This document shows positions 1-11,449 of a DNA stretch of 39,813 nt, piece after piece. A program made the position numbers and the translations under genes. The stretch spans positions 1 through 39,813 of the forward strand of contig WIXG01000550.1 of the NCBI GenBank assembly GCA_009869945.1, read 5' to 3'. The notes beneath the pieces were generated by a model, which was not told where the DNA came from, did not search any database, and saw nothing but the letters and a program-made list of their open reading frames with translations. Position 1 is the first letter of the stretch, and the number at the start of each line of letters is the position of its first letter. The DNA comes from Mesaphorura yosii. Lineage: Eukaryota; Arthropoda; Collembola; Poduromorpha; Tullbergiidae.

Positions 1-162
1 CTCAGACGAACCCAAAGCGCCATTGGACGGAATGACGGCTACTACATACAATGTATAGCTCCTTAAAATAGTCCAAATTAATGTGTTAATAGTGATTTTT
101 AAGGTTTCTTGGTTTGCACCCCACAATCTTCCGTCATTAGTATTGATTATTCGTATTTCCAG

Positions 163-2968
163 TTTAACTGACTTGGGCAGTGTGTCCACCCAGCAAAAGC
201 TGATTGGTGTGATGCAACAGAAGGTGACGTCAAGCAAGCCCGGCGGTGGAGTATCAGCCACTTTCTCCATCATGCAACTGGCTAAAGCTGCCAATTCGGT
301 TACAATTGGGACAGTAGTTCATAGCACAGATGCCGACGGAACCAGCGAAGAGGATCCTGCCAATACAGTCAAGAAAGAGGAGGAACTTATTACTGAAGAG
401 ATAAAAGAAGAGTACGTTTGTTACTTTCGGATTAATATGCTTAGCAAAAAGACTCGACGATGCACTTTTACTTGTCAGGGAAATATTGACGGAAGAAGGA
501 ACCGTTACCTTTACGACGTCGAGTTTAGCACTGGCAGTGATGGCCAATGGCGGAGGAGACGCCGGACCTCCCGCGACAGGAACAAATGAGGCTAAATCTC
601 CTGCGAAAGGAGAAAGCGAAGAAGAAACTCCGCTGAAGGGCGAAACGCCACCTACTGGAAGGAAAAAGTTTGTTCGCAAAGTGACAAAAGTTACAAGGGA
701 GCTGAAGGAAGACGGTCGTGAATGGGTTAACAAGCATATCAGACGGAGGGATTCTCAAGGCGATTCTTCTGCGAGTGACGCAGAAAAAGACGAAGAGCAC
801 AAGTCTCATAAAAAGTCGGATAGTACAGCCATGCAGAAACGGTAAGCTCAACTCAAAGCCTCAAACTGTTCGACACGAGAATCATGCTGACATTTTTATT
901 TGCATCAGAAATCGGGCTAAACGTGGCACAGACAAAGAAGTTCAACCCGAACCGGATCCCGAGGAGGCTGAACTTCAAGGACTTTCTAAACTATGGATGG
1001 GGAAGGACTACACTAATTTCATTGTAAAAGACTTCTCAGATTTAGAATCACCTTTCACTGGTGAGTTCCTAGCGTACCAGCGAGCATTATATATCGAGTT
1101 ATGCTACATTTGAGCTACTTGTTTCATGTCTCCAGATTTGGTGGATCGATCAACTACGCCAAGAATGCCCTGGCACGATATTGGGATGATGGTGCAAGGA
1201 ACTGCAGCTAGAGACGTTGCGAGGCATTTCGTGCAACGATGGAATGCGGTCAAGGTATGATGAGCTGTACGCATCTGTTCTGACGATGTTGATTTATTAA
1301 AATTTTTTGTAATAATTTAGAATGAGAAAGTGCCATTAAACCATTCGTACCCGTTCTTACTGCCAAAATCCTACGACTTTGAGAATGAATCCGTTCCACC
1401 TCTTCCTACAAGACACTACAAACCAAGCAAAATTAACTGCCAAGTGAGTACCTTACATATTATTTTGTATCGTGAGTGGCGTCTATTGGTATGCCTAAGA
1501 TAAGCTATCTTCCCAGCCTATGTATTCGATTATAGTAATGTGAATGTTGCGTGTGTGTTATTAGGTTGTCCGTAGCGTCAGCGAATGGAGTTCAGGGTCA
1601 AAGGTCCTAGAAGACAGCATTCAACAGGCATATGTGGAGTCTATTGAAAATGCCAAACATTATGTGTACTTCGAAAACCAATTCTTCATCACGTTGTGTA
1701 CGGCCAATCAAAATGTGCAAAATAGAATTGGGGAGGCACTCCTTCAGAGGATTTTGAGAGCAGATCGGTAAGGGTCCAGACAGTCTACAGTTTTTTTTAG
1801 ATGCTGAGTCATTACTCTCGCATGCGACAATACATTCACTTCTAGGGAAGGAACCTGCTTCCGTGTCTTTGTTGTTATTCCACTGCTTCCGGGGTTTGAA
1901 GGCGAGGTTGGAACGAGCCGGGGCGTGGCAATCCACGCGATTACACACTGGAATTATTCTTCAATCTGCAGGTACCTGTAATAGCTCAAAAGCGAATGAT
2001 TTCGCGGCGCTTATACCATTTTGGCGTATAACAATTTTCTTGTCTGAATCAGGGGCCCGGATGCGTTGATTGTTCGACTTCAGAAAGCCGGAATCGAAGA
2101 TCCATCTAAATACGTCACTTTCCACGGACTAAGAACGCACTCCGAACTGCACGGTGACTTGGTACGTTGCACGTCGTTTTCTGCTCAATATTGAAACCTA
2201 TATGCGTATAGAAAGCTGACTCATTTCTTGAAAAATATCCCTTTCTGTTTTCAGGTGACAGAACTTATCTACGTGCACTCAAAACTTCTAATTGTGGACG
2301 ACAACTTGGTGATATGTGGCTCCGCAAATATAAACGATCGTAGCTTGACAGGCAAGCGGGATTCTGAAGTGTGCGTGGTCATCCAAGACGAAGAATTCAG
2401 GAAGTCTCGCATGAACGGCCAAGAATACAATGCTGGGAAGTTCGCACAGTCTCTCCGCAAGCGTTTGTTTCGTGAGCATTTGGGATACATTCGGAACAAA
2501 AAGTTTGACCTTTCTGATCCAATCTGCGAGGCATTTTATCGAGACGTGTGGATTCAAACTTCGAAAAGAAATACAGAGATTTTTGACAGGGTAAGCTAAT
2601 TTAATTTAACTTCATATTGGACATAAAATTATTGTACGGGTTATTTTGCAGGTATTTCGGTGTGTTCCCACTGACAATGTTGAGACATTTATGCAAATGG
2701 TGAGCTACCAAACAGAGCATCCGCTGGCGGCAGCAGATCCTATTGCAGCTAAAACAATGTTGAAGGACGTTAGGGTGAGGCTCGCGTCAGAAACATGCTA
2801 TTCTGCGCCAAACTCTTTTAAATTATCTACTATCAAACGTGAAATGTATCTTGGTTGATTTTACAGGGGCATTTGGTGAATCTTCCATTGTCATTCTTAA
2901 AGGGAGAAAATCTTCTTCCTGGTGCTGGTACAAAGGAGGGTTTATTTCCGACGCACTTATGGACATGA
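163..2968 (+). CDS. PLD: Phospholipase D (PLD1/2 type), C-terminal part, 11 exons
   Basis: Hydrolyses phosphatidylcholine to phosphatidic acid and choline at membranes. Exons: 163-411, 479-841, 909-1060, 1136-1254, 1321-1443, 1565-1767, 1846-1971, 2053-2161, 2255-2590, 2652-2774, 2867-2968; every join keeps phase and gives 667 residues. The piece begins at LTDLGSV, just after the first HKD half, so HKD1 and the PX/PH region lie upstream of the window. Residues of about 2-230 form a low-complexity loop. After it come [19 protein letters not shown], the ENQFFI motif and [10 protein letters not shown]. The second catalytic motif is HSKLLIVDD (H489, K491, D496), followed by GSANINDRS. The protein ends in LWT; animal PLDs also end in a conserved WT that is needed for activity. 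The loop is longer than I recall for human PLD1. The family call is very secure; PLD1 versus PLD2 is not meaningful here. Confidence 0.96.
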
Positions 2969-3133
2969 TGCGGCTACTTACAACTAAGACATGACAAAGC
3001 TAACGAGCTTTTATTGCAACCGGTCTTCCAAAATTGCTAACTACAAAATCAACAACTTTATTGCAATTGCGGCAACACAGTTTTTGAAATGTCGACTACA
3101 GAGCTACATTGAGTAAAGCAAAGTATTAATTAA

Positions 3134-3139
3134 AATAAA
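3134..3139 (+). terminator. Poly(A) signal AATAAA, probable end of PLD transcript
   Basis: A canonical AATAAA hexamer in an A/T-rich context about 165 bases after the PLD stop codon. Two further copies downstream (3433 and 3877) could give longer 3' ends. The cleavage site was not determined. Confidence 0.5.
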
Positions 3140-3909
3140 TATTATGTTGACCTGAATTGCTGTGCCCGCACTCTCTGTTTTTCGTCTATTATTGTTATCG
3201 ATTGGGTCTCGTGTTTATGATGTACGGATTAATTGACAGAGACGAAAAGTAAGAAGTACGAGTAAATGTTAAGTTAATCAAGGGTGCTTTTTATATTTTA
3301 TTGTGATTACCTTGCTAAAGAGAATTGTCCTCCATGCTGTGCATAGTTTAGTAAAGTACGAAGAAAGCAATATTTTAAAAATGATGCGATTTGTGGTGAT
3401 TGTTACTTATTTAGTTGTTACGTGTCTGCAATAATAAAGAAGAGCGCCAAGCTAATATTTTTAAAGAACTGAAATCTTAAAAGTGTGTATTGATTAGCCA
3501 GGAATGCACGGATAAATATTTCGAAATTCCTCTGACCTCGTAGAATGAAGACTGGGCCTGTATTCGTGGAATCTGTTGCTATATTCTAACATTCTTTTGT
3601 CTATATGGATCAAAACAATTGAAAAGTGCTCAGTCGTGATTGAAACTCCTTAATCCATTTTTCGATACTTGTCTACACATTTAAATGATGCTTGAACGCC
3701 TCTTTTCCTCAGACAAGAGAGGAGAAAACTAAAACTGTGTAGAATACAATGGTGATGATGTAAATGGTACCACGGTAAAAACATCGAGGACGGCCCGACG
3801 ATCCAAAACAAACGCGGAAAGGGTATCTGATATGAGTGTGATCATACTTCTGATTCTGGAACATTCACAAGTTATCAATAAAAGTATACAAGCTTATAAA
3901 AGTGTATGC

Positions 3910-3915
3910 TTTATT
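3910..3915 (-). terminator. Poly(A) signal AATAAA (minus strand), probable end of GALK2 transcript
   Basis: Plus-strand TTTATT reads AATAAA on the minus strand, 116 bases beyond the GALK2 stop at 4031. It is the first canonical hexamer after that stop. It sits only 27 bases from a plus-strand AATAAA at 3877-3882. Confidence 0.55.
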
Positions 3916-4030
3916 CGAATTAGTCAAATGAGGGGCTCTTTGCATTTGGAATGCTTCGTAACAAATAAAGCTACATTAGTATGTCTGTAAAAACCTTTGC
4001 ACAGTAAAGAGACGAAAATTCGGCGCTCAT

Positions 4031-7000
4031 TCATTCTAGAATGAGAGCACCTGCTCCAGGTGAAGTGACAAAAACATGGTGCCCAAAGTTGGAAATTTTG
4101 TGAACGGGTTCGTAGAATTCTGTCTGAAGTGCAAAGAGATAGTTTGGCAACTGCTCCTCCTCCAACAGTGCCACGACACATCCGCCCCACCTGAAATGAA
4201 GCATACACATGCACGAGCGAGACTGGTTTTAAACGAGTTCTGACGCCCACTGAGTCTGTTTTCCGGTTGGTCGCACTTACCCAGCTCCAGTTAGACGTGC
4301 CCCATAAGAAATCTCATCAGAGATGTTGACCACATGATCCAGAAAAGGGTGTGAGCAGTCGTACAGCTCCCTCAAGCTGTTGTGGCTAGCGCTCATCAAG
4401 TAGCCCAGTTTGAAGAGAACATTCGGATCGCCAGCTTCTTCCTCGCAGATTTTGCGAAATTCGTACACTCGAGCAGCTTCTGCAGAGGTTAGACATTTCA
4501 GCCTGAGTGCATGTCATTTGACATTTAACGCAAATCTATTTCCTGCTTGATCAGGAAGTCTGCTTACCTTCGACAACGTGCTGCGCCCTTTGCCGAAGTT
4601 TTAATTGGAGTGTCTCGAATGGAATTTTCTTCAGCAATGGTTGCTCCAATAATTCTGCCATCGGAATGGCAAGCAAATTTGAGATCTACAAACGAGTGCA
4701 AAAGTTGCATTAAGAAGTTGCACAAAGGAGAAACATTTTCGCCTAATAAAGGGCTCTGCAAACTCATTTTCCAATTGAAACTTTTAAATGTCAATTTCTT
4801 CAGCGCAATTTGCCGGAGCAACTTCTGACTAGTCAGTCATATTAAACGAACAGAGATAGTTAGTGGAGCCGGAAATGGTGCAGATCATTAAATCGAAAAA
4901 GTTATCAACAGATGTAAGTTAGCAGTTAATTTGCATTTCTAACCTCTTCAGCGGTGTAGCTTTCCTCGTGCAGTTCGGTACGAACGAGAGCTATCATTTC
5001 TTGCAAGTTGAGTTCAAGTTTTGATTGCAAGTCCTTGAAGCGGTTGAAGCTGAAAATGTCAGGGAGGCCTTGCTTCTTAGCCAGAATCCAGCAGCCCAGG
5101 CGGCATTCGGCGACACGAATGTTGTAACCATCAGAAGCAGCCTTGTTGGAGTCCGCCAAAGTGTTTGCGATGACAAACACAGCGCGGGACGGGAGTCGAA
5201 CGTTTATTCCGCTCAGCTTCGGGACAAATTCAATCATTTGGGCGCAACCTTAAAACACGAAAGCGCACGCAAACCAATATTAAGCAACATAAAATGACGA
5301 ATAGGTGGCATGACTTTGATTTTCGTCGAATACCTTCGGTCGCCATGCAAGCTATTGCCTGGTCCATTCCGCCTCCTTCAGTTCCAATGTATCTCTCGCT
5401 CTTTGCGCAAATCTCTGCCAATTCCTTCTTCGACAAGGTGGTCTAAAATAAGCAAAGTGTGAGTTTCCAGGAACATTCAAACACCAGCTGCAATTTTCTT
5501 GCTCAGTGCAAACGTTTAATGATTTTATGTGTCGTGTCAACAAGTTCAAAGGAAATGCACTTTCATGGAGATCATCCAGGAACATTCTGCGCATTTTAAT
5601 TGAGGTTCATATTTTGATGTTTCCTTTGTGCATCTTTGAAAAACCTCCCGGTTGGTCTAGGCCACTTTTATGATTTCTTTCATGACATACTCGTAATTGG
5701 GAAAATAATTTTGAAAGCACTGGAAGATTCTCGAATTGGATCGAATGAAGAACGGCAATAATGATCAAAGGGACGCTTTTAACTTTCAAATGGCAACCCT
5801 GTGTGAATTTGCTGACGAAATTACTTGAAATGCAATTATCAGTTGAACAAAATTGTCAAATTCAAAGAGAAATTCACATATTGACTTCGTGGATCGTCAA
5901 ACATTGGTTGTCACTCGCTCTGACGAAATGACGTTCGCTGGTTAGCAATCAGGTCAAACTTTCTTGCATTTGACAAACATTTCCACAGAATCCACGCGAA
6001 CGCATTCTGTAGACAATGCAGTTCATTATGAATTGAATAAATGTTAGAGACGTATTGTATTGCAGCAACACCTGCTCTAGCGCATGTGGAAGTCTGAGCA
6101 AATAATGTCAAATGCAAGCTGCGATTGCTGAGTCGTGAAGTATTGCTTAAATTCAGTCCATCATCGCCGTGATGCCGTAGTGCAAATATTAGAAAACGCG
6201 AATTGTTTGAAGTGTTCACGTAACTACAATGTAATGGAAAAACTTGTGAGTGGAGATACTCATTTAATCAATGAACGTATTTGATTCCTGAAATTGGCTT
6301 AACACAGCGCGTAATTTAATGATTTCATGCTTGAGTTGACATTGAACCAATTATGATTCGACGGACGCACGTGGCACGCGCGTGCATTAAATGCATTAAG
6401 AATAAACTCTTGCAAAGTTCAAATAGTATTGGGATGAAAAGCATTGGGATGGGATCACTTACGTCGAACGCCACCAAAGTTGCCAAGGCTGCAGCGCAAA
6501 CCAACGCACTTGAGCTTGAGAGGCCCGCACTTGGAGGTACTTCTCCGTCAATACAAACCTCAAATGATGATCTCTCTGTTTTCGTGTTCTCCAAGATTCC
6601 CTGCACTCCACAGAGGAAGTACAAGTACCAGTCCGGAGCCACTCCAGCTCTTCTCTTTGATAGAATCGTCCTGGTAAATATCCATTCAGAATCAGGTGAA
6701 TAATTGAAAGCGTGATGCCTCAGCCTGGCGATTCCAAGCAAATTCATTTTCCTCTCGCAGAAATTATGCCCATCGCACTCACATCAGAAACTCTAATTTC
6801 ATGCGAACGTGGGCGGAATATCTTACCCAATTTCTTCCAGCTGGCATTGGAAATCTCGAAACCACTCCTGTGTGTTTGTTATGCGAAGAGTTGGACCCAA
6901 TTCAGATGCCGGCACTTTGCGCCCACAAGCAAAGAAATCCTGCTGGATAGCCATCGGAAAGACCCCATAGCCGCAGTAATCCACGTGCTCCCCAATTAAG

Positions 7001-7475
7001 TTCACCCTGTGGCAAGGTAAAAACAAATTTCATTGTGATTTTTATGCTGAATGATTCGTTTAATTAGTGTCTAATGAGATTCATTTTGCCCTTGGACGAA
7101 TTCAGACTTCTTTTGTAGTCTTTCTTTGCCCATCATCGCTAATTAAAAAGCGTGTTACGCGGCCGAGTCAGGCCAGATCTTCATCGACGACTCAACCAAT
7201 TCTGTCTTGCCATCGCTTCTCATTTTAAAAATAGTTAAGTAATTTCAATCTTACCTGCCAGGCACTCTCACGTAGAAGGTCGGAGGTCCTCGAAATTGTT
7301 GCTGAAAACGAGCGACCGTGTCGGCGATCCGGTTCTCCCTTTCCGAACTTACCGGGCCCCAAGATTTCAATGGTATTTTGGGAATCATGTCATCCTTCTC
7401 ATCAGCAGTCAAATTCTCTGCCTTTGCCACTGCCTCAGCCGATATTTCAGCTTCCTGCTGCAGTGCTGCTGCCAT
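4031..7475 (-). CDS. GALK2: N-acetylgalactosamine kinase (GALK2 type, GHMP family), complete
   Basis: Phosphorylates N-acetylgalactosamine (weakly galactose) at C1 with ATP in the cytosol. Exons in transcript order: 7475-7255, 7006-6827, 6670-6463, 5442-5334, 5248-4944, 4685-4568, 4479-4281, 4190-4031; all joins keep phase, giving 499 residues. Motifs: galactokinase signature [14 protein letters not shown] (71-84, split by intron 1); ATP-binding [11 protein letters not shown] (179-189); GTEGGGMDQ with the likely catalytic Asp at 230; C-terminal RLTGAGWGGC (442-451). YCGYGV after the signature, GGGMDQ and the stretch FRKICEEE match GALK2 rather than GALK1. The start is the ATG at 7475 in an AAAATGG context. 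It gives an N-terminal region of about 66 residues before FYVRVPGR, longer than in human GALK2. Intron 3 is about 1 kb; the others are 88-258 bp, except intron 2 (156) and intron 1 (248). The family call is secure; the exact start is likely. Confidence 0.95.
5443..6462 (-). other. GALK2 intron 3 (1,020 bp)
   Basis: Bounded on the minus strand by donor GTAAGT (6462-6457) and acceptor TTTTAG (5448-5443). It is by far the longest intron of the gene. It holds small ORFs on both strands without recognisable similarity, and a 12-base palindrome of alternating purines and pyrimidines, gcacgcgcgtgc, at 6374-6385. No RNA gene or mobile element was recognised. Confidence 0.7.
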
Positions 7476-9303
7476 TTTTTCTTTTCTTTCCCCGTTGAGA
7501 TGATCTACTTTCACCGGCACAAATATCCGAATACTTTGTATATTTATTTTAGAAAAAGGAAAACACTTCAAATCTTCTTCGGAACGCAATCAATCTCAAG
7601 GCTTTCTTCTTCCTCTGAAAGTACACATAAAGAAGGATCATTCAATGATATACATGTGCTGATTTCCAAATCCAGCTCAAGCAAATACAACAGAATGGCA
7701 TGGATTCATGACGACCCTGATCTATGTTCACAGATTTTGCGTTTATCTGATTGCGAACTCTGTCTTATATTGGAATAGTAGTATAATAAGTCTGAATATG
7801 TCACTCTTCACGTCCAAAATCTCATTATATTTTTGTTCTGTGGAATATTCTAAAGAGAGGAGAAAGTATCATTCTTTGTAAATAATTAAGATTCACATTG
7901 TGATTTTAATCAAAGCTCATTTTCTCAATGTTATTTTGGTTTTTCGTCTTGAAGATTACAAAAAAATGAATCTTTGGAAAACACGGATTTGTGATTTGGA
8001 TTCATGTCAGAAAGGTAATACTTTCTGCGCTGATACTCACCTCGCCGCCACCGCTTGTTATTTTACCTTTTGTCTGAACAAATGAAATGCTCAACAGCAA
8101 CTGACGCGATTGAACCTTGAACTAAGAAAAATTGGATTTCCTCGAATTTCTTCGCAATGCAATCTAGGATTGCCAGGTGCTTAGTGCTTCGAGAAACTAA
8201 GTTGGGATCTCGGATTCGCATCTGAGGATAAAGCCTCTGACAATGAATAAATTACAAAATATACGTAGAGCGTCAAGTACGGGAGACTGGTTCTCGGAAC
8301 CTAAATTCCCAGATAATAAATATTCTGATAATTTCAGAATACTGCACGAGAGGTGTCTGGAAAGATGTGTTTGGACAGTCCAATCTTTCTGGGCCGGTCA
8401 GGTGATAGCTTATCGAGTGCGCAACTTGTGAGAATGAAATTCTGCTCTCTTTCCTGCTTATCGATCAGTGTATACAAGGAACGAGAGTGGATTCACAAAT
8501 CGCAATGTACAACTGTCACGAGCAGGAGAATAATGCGAACGAATGCCTAAAGTTCATTTGAGTTAACTTCTGACTTAATTTTGTACTGATGCGGAAGCAT
8601 GGTTTAAGTTAAAAAGAAATTTAAAATTAGAAGTCTCGTTTAATTTAATAATTAGAGCTATCAGTTTACTACGCTAATAGAATTCGCAGTTTGCATCGCA
8701 TGATCTGAGGTTCACGTCATAGCTCCTTTATTTTCAATAGCTCTATTTAGATGCGTCCATTGTTTGCAACTTCCAGTCGCACACACGAATTTCTTGGAGA
8801 ATGAGAGATATTTGAACTGACAACAGAAAAGTTGGGTTAGCCTTGACCTTTTTGAAACTACGAATATTGCGACATAATTTTCAGGTATTTACAAGTCTGT
8901 TTACGATATATTCGACAGCTGACAGGATGCTGCGTGGATATGATATCAGTTTCCAAAGCGCACATTTCGCGGAACGTCATGTCATGCCGAGCTAAGGCTG
9001 ACTGACGTGTCGAAGTACTTTTGTTCGATGAAGTGTGGATGCGTGGACATTGAGGAATAAAATTATACGCGAAAAGGCACACGGATAAATACAGAAACAC
9101 AACGATTCACCCAAGCGAATCTCTTTTGTTTCGAATCTGTAATGAATGATTACTTGAACCCACGACTACAGCAACTATCGTCTAGTCGAGCGCGTGAAAG
9201 TCAAAGCCTTCTGCGTGTACTCGCCATCGAAAATCGACAACACCCTCATGTTAGCATTATCTGATTTTTTCTTATTTACTCAGGAAAGCTCTAAATTTAT
9301 GTG

Positions 9304-9319
9304 GAGCCGAGCCGAGCCG
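9304..9319. repeat. Short tandem repeat, 3 x GAGCC
   Basis: Three perfect head-to-tail copies of GAGCC plus one further G, in otherwise AT-rich intergenic DNA. Too short to classify. Confidence 0.7.
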
Positions 9320-11053
9320 TCTTTTGTGCTCCCACTTCCTCTGGGATTTCGCAAATAAACCACTTCAATTAATTCATCTGAACGTCACTTGAGCGAGTCT
9401 CTGACTAATGTGCTGTGTATATTGCACGTGAATGCAGGCACGTCCATTACAAAACTTCACTAGAAATTTCTGGTGTTTATTGACCAGTTTTAGAGAACCA
9501 TTAATTCTGGCCGTCGTCAAATCACAGGCACCGGCTCAAATGGCGGCAGAAGCATAAAAAGAATAACAATGGAGACAAAGGCCGTAAGATGAATCCCAAT
9601 TCCTCCTGTTTATTGGAAATTTTTGACCCTCACTTCGTTCATGCTTGTCATTTCGCATTTCGTACAACACAAGGTGCCTTATGTCTACATAAATTGCCAA
9701 AGTTATGGGCCTTTGTCGCGTTTTTATTCTCCAGACATGCGTTAACATGGACATGAAATTCCTGTAAATGCTCAGCGTATTCTTTCATACATGAGTTCAC
9801 CGCGGATGAGTCCTTCGAGTTTATAGCATCAATAAAAACGTGAAACTCGAACGGAAAGAATAAACTCAGAAGTTTACACGCAATTTTGCAAAGAACTTGA
9901 TTCCGCGAAAAATTTTCCTAAAGTTCGCGCACAGAACTGAGAACGTGGGTTGAGCGCATCATCAAAATTATATTTGGTTTCGCTACGGCGTACGAAATAA
10001 TTGGGAAATTGGAAGCGTGAGAAAAAGCCCAGTTGTTGTGTTCAACTTGCGTCGGCTCAACTGGACTTGGCTGGAACGCGGATGGCACGGGAATAATGAA
10101 TACTTGATGGAGAGGAAACTTAGCAGAATTTGAACAGCTTGGGAATGAGCTTACCACATTTTGATACATGACGCCGTGCGCCGTTCAGCCGACGCCAAAC
10201 GGGTAAAGTGAGTAAATGTCTCCATGTTAAAGTAATACTAATGCACTCTTTTCTCTGCGCGTTTGCAAAGTGACATGAGACGGCGACAAACCCCAATCCG
10301 CTACCTGTCTCAACTTTTCCATTCCTATGCTGCAATCATGGTAAGAAATATTTCGCGATTTTTCGCATTTGTCATGCTGTCATGTCTCCCAGCAAACTTG
10401 CCACAAACTTTCTTCCGACATGAAATTCTGTCTTGTGCCCCAAAAGTACATAATCGGAATCTGGCAAATAAAAGACAGGTTGAGGTCGATAATGGACAGC
10501 CATTTCAAGCAGAAACGAAGTGAAACAGATTTCCTTCGAGAGAAGAGTTTTCTTTCTGGATTTTATGCTAACCAAACACTGCGAAATAATGGGGAGATCG
10601 GAAAGGGCTGTCAGTTTTAAGAAGTACTTCATGCTCGATCCTTCGTGTACGGACGAGGAAATGTTGCTACAGGAAAATGGATGAAGATGAAGCAAGTGAG
10701 GGATGAAGGCAGAGTGCGTGGTCACAGAAGAAGGAAGTGCAGGCTCATTAATTTTGCGAAAAACTCGAAGAAAATACACGGGCTTACAGTTAAGTGAAAA
10801 ATGTATCGGTCGAAAGTTATAAATTTCGCATTATTACTAAGAACAGCAACAAACATATGCCTGCCGGTCAAAATGTCAATTCGTACAAGTTTCAGAATTC
10901 CAGTCGGGCTGCAAGAATGGCAATAATCGTAGCGTGGTTGAACTTTGTGAGATTCGTGGCGGAGAAAGCAGCGGAGAGCAAGCGCTGCTCTCCGATGTGA
11001 GTGCTGCTGGCTTGGCTCTCTTTCCCCAGTATGCTATGCAGTCGCTGCTCACA

Positions 11054-11085
11054 TATAAAACTAAGATCCGGCCTCTCGTTCAGGT
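11054..11085 (+). promoter_or_regulatory. Candidate core promoter (TATA box plus initiator) for the tetraspan gene
   Basis: TATAAAA at 11054-11060 is followed by TCAGGT at 11080-11085, whose A at 11082 lies 28 bases from the first T of the TATA box. This is the usual TATA-to-initiator spacing in arthropod promoters, although the initiator match is imperfect. The start codon at 11450 would then follow a 5' UTR of about 370 bases. This is inference from motif and spacing only. Confidence 0.3.
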
Positions 11086-11449
11086 TGTCTTGGGCAGGCG
11101 TTTGAAGGTGAAACAAGTAAGCGGAGGAGAAACCGATGCTCTTCGGTTTTCCGTTCCGCCAAACTAAATTCAGTCAATTTACGTCTCCCGACAGCGTTAC
11201 TAGATTTTCTTTGCTTTGTTTCCGCTCTGGAAACTTTTCTCTTTCTTCTTCGCCATAAGCGAGTAAAAGTCTAAATTTACATGATTATTCTTACTGGCAT
11301 TTTTAAAGTTCAGCAATAAAACTCGTCTCACAGGGCGCCCTAAGCCTTCTGCTGCATTCTTCTGCAACAATTCGGCTAAGACGGCAACAATTCAGATGTG
11401 AACGGTCCGCTACCTGAAAGATCGACTACTCTGCAATTCGGCGGCGAGG

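Larger units (their letters stand above)
2969..4030. other. Shared 3' intergenic region of PLD and GALK2
   Basis: The PLD (plus) and GALK2 (minus) genes converge here. Plus-strand AATAAA signals lie at 3134-3139, 3433-3438 and 3877-3882. The first, about 165 bases after the PLD stop, is the simplest PLD poly(A) signal. For GALK2, TTTATT at 3910-3915 reads AATAAA on the minus strand, about 115 bases past its stop. No coding sequence was recognised. Confidence 0.6.
7476..11449. other. Intergenic region between GALK2 and the tetraspan gene
   Basis: About 4 kb between two divergent genes, so it should hold the promoters of both. ORFs here are short, overlap on opposite strands and show no family resemblance. 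Visible features: a triple GAGCC repeat at 9304-9319, a TATA-like box at 11054, and a possible alternative first exon of the next gene at 10275-10340. AT-rich stretches dominate 8560-8720. Confidence 0.5.

Noticed and set aside
1..162. Possible PLD exon at the left edge (a Gly-Arg-Asn-Asp reading near 25)
   Set aside because: PLD needs GRWDD-type residues just before LTDLGSV; this frame lacks the Trp, soon meets a stop, and a good acceptor at 161-162 shows the stretch is intronic.
10372..10779. 135-residue minus-strand ORF
   Set aside because: No family resemblance or splice support, it overlaps plus-strand ORFs, and it looks like chance.
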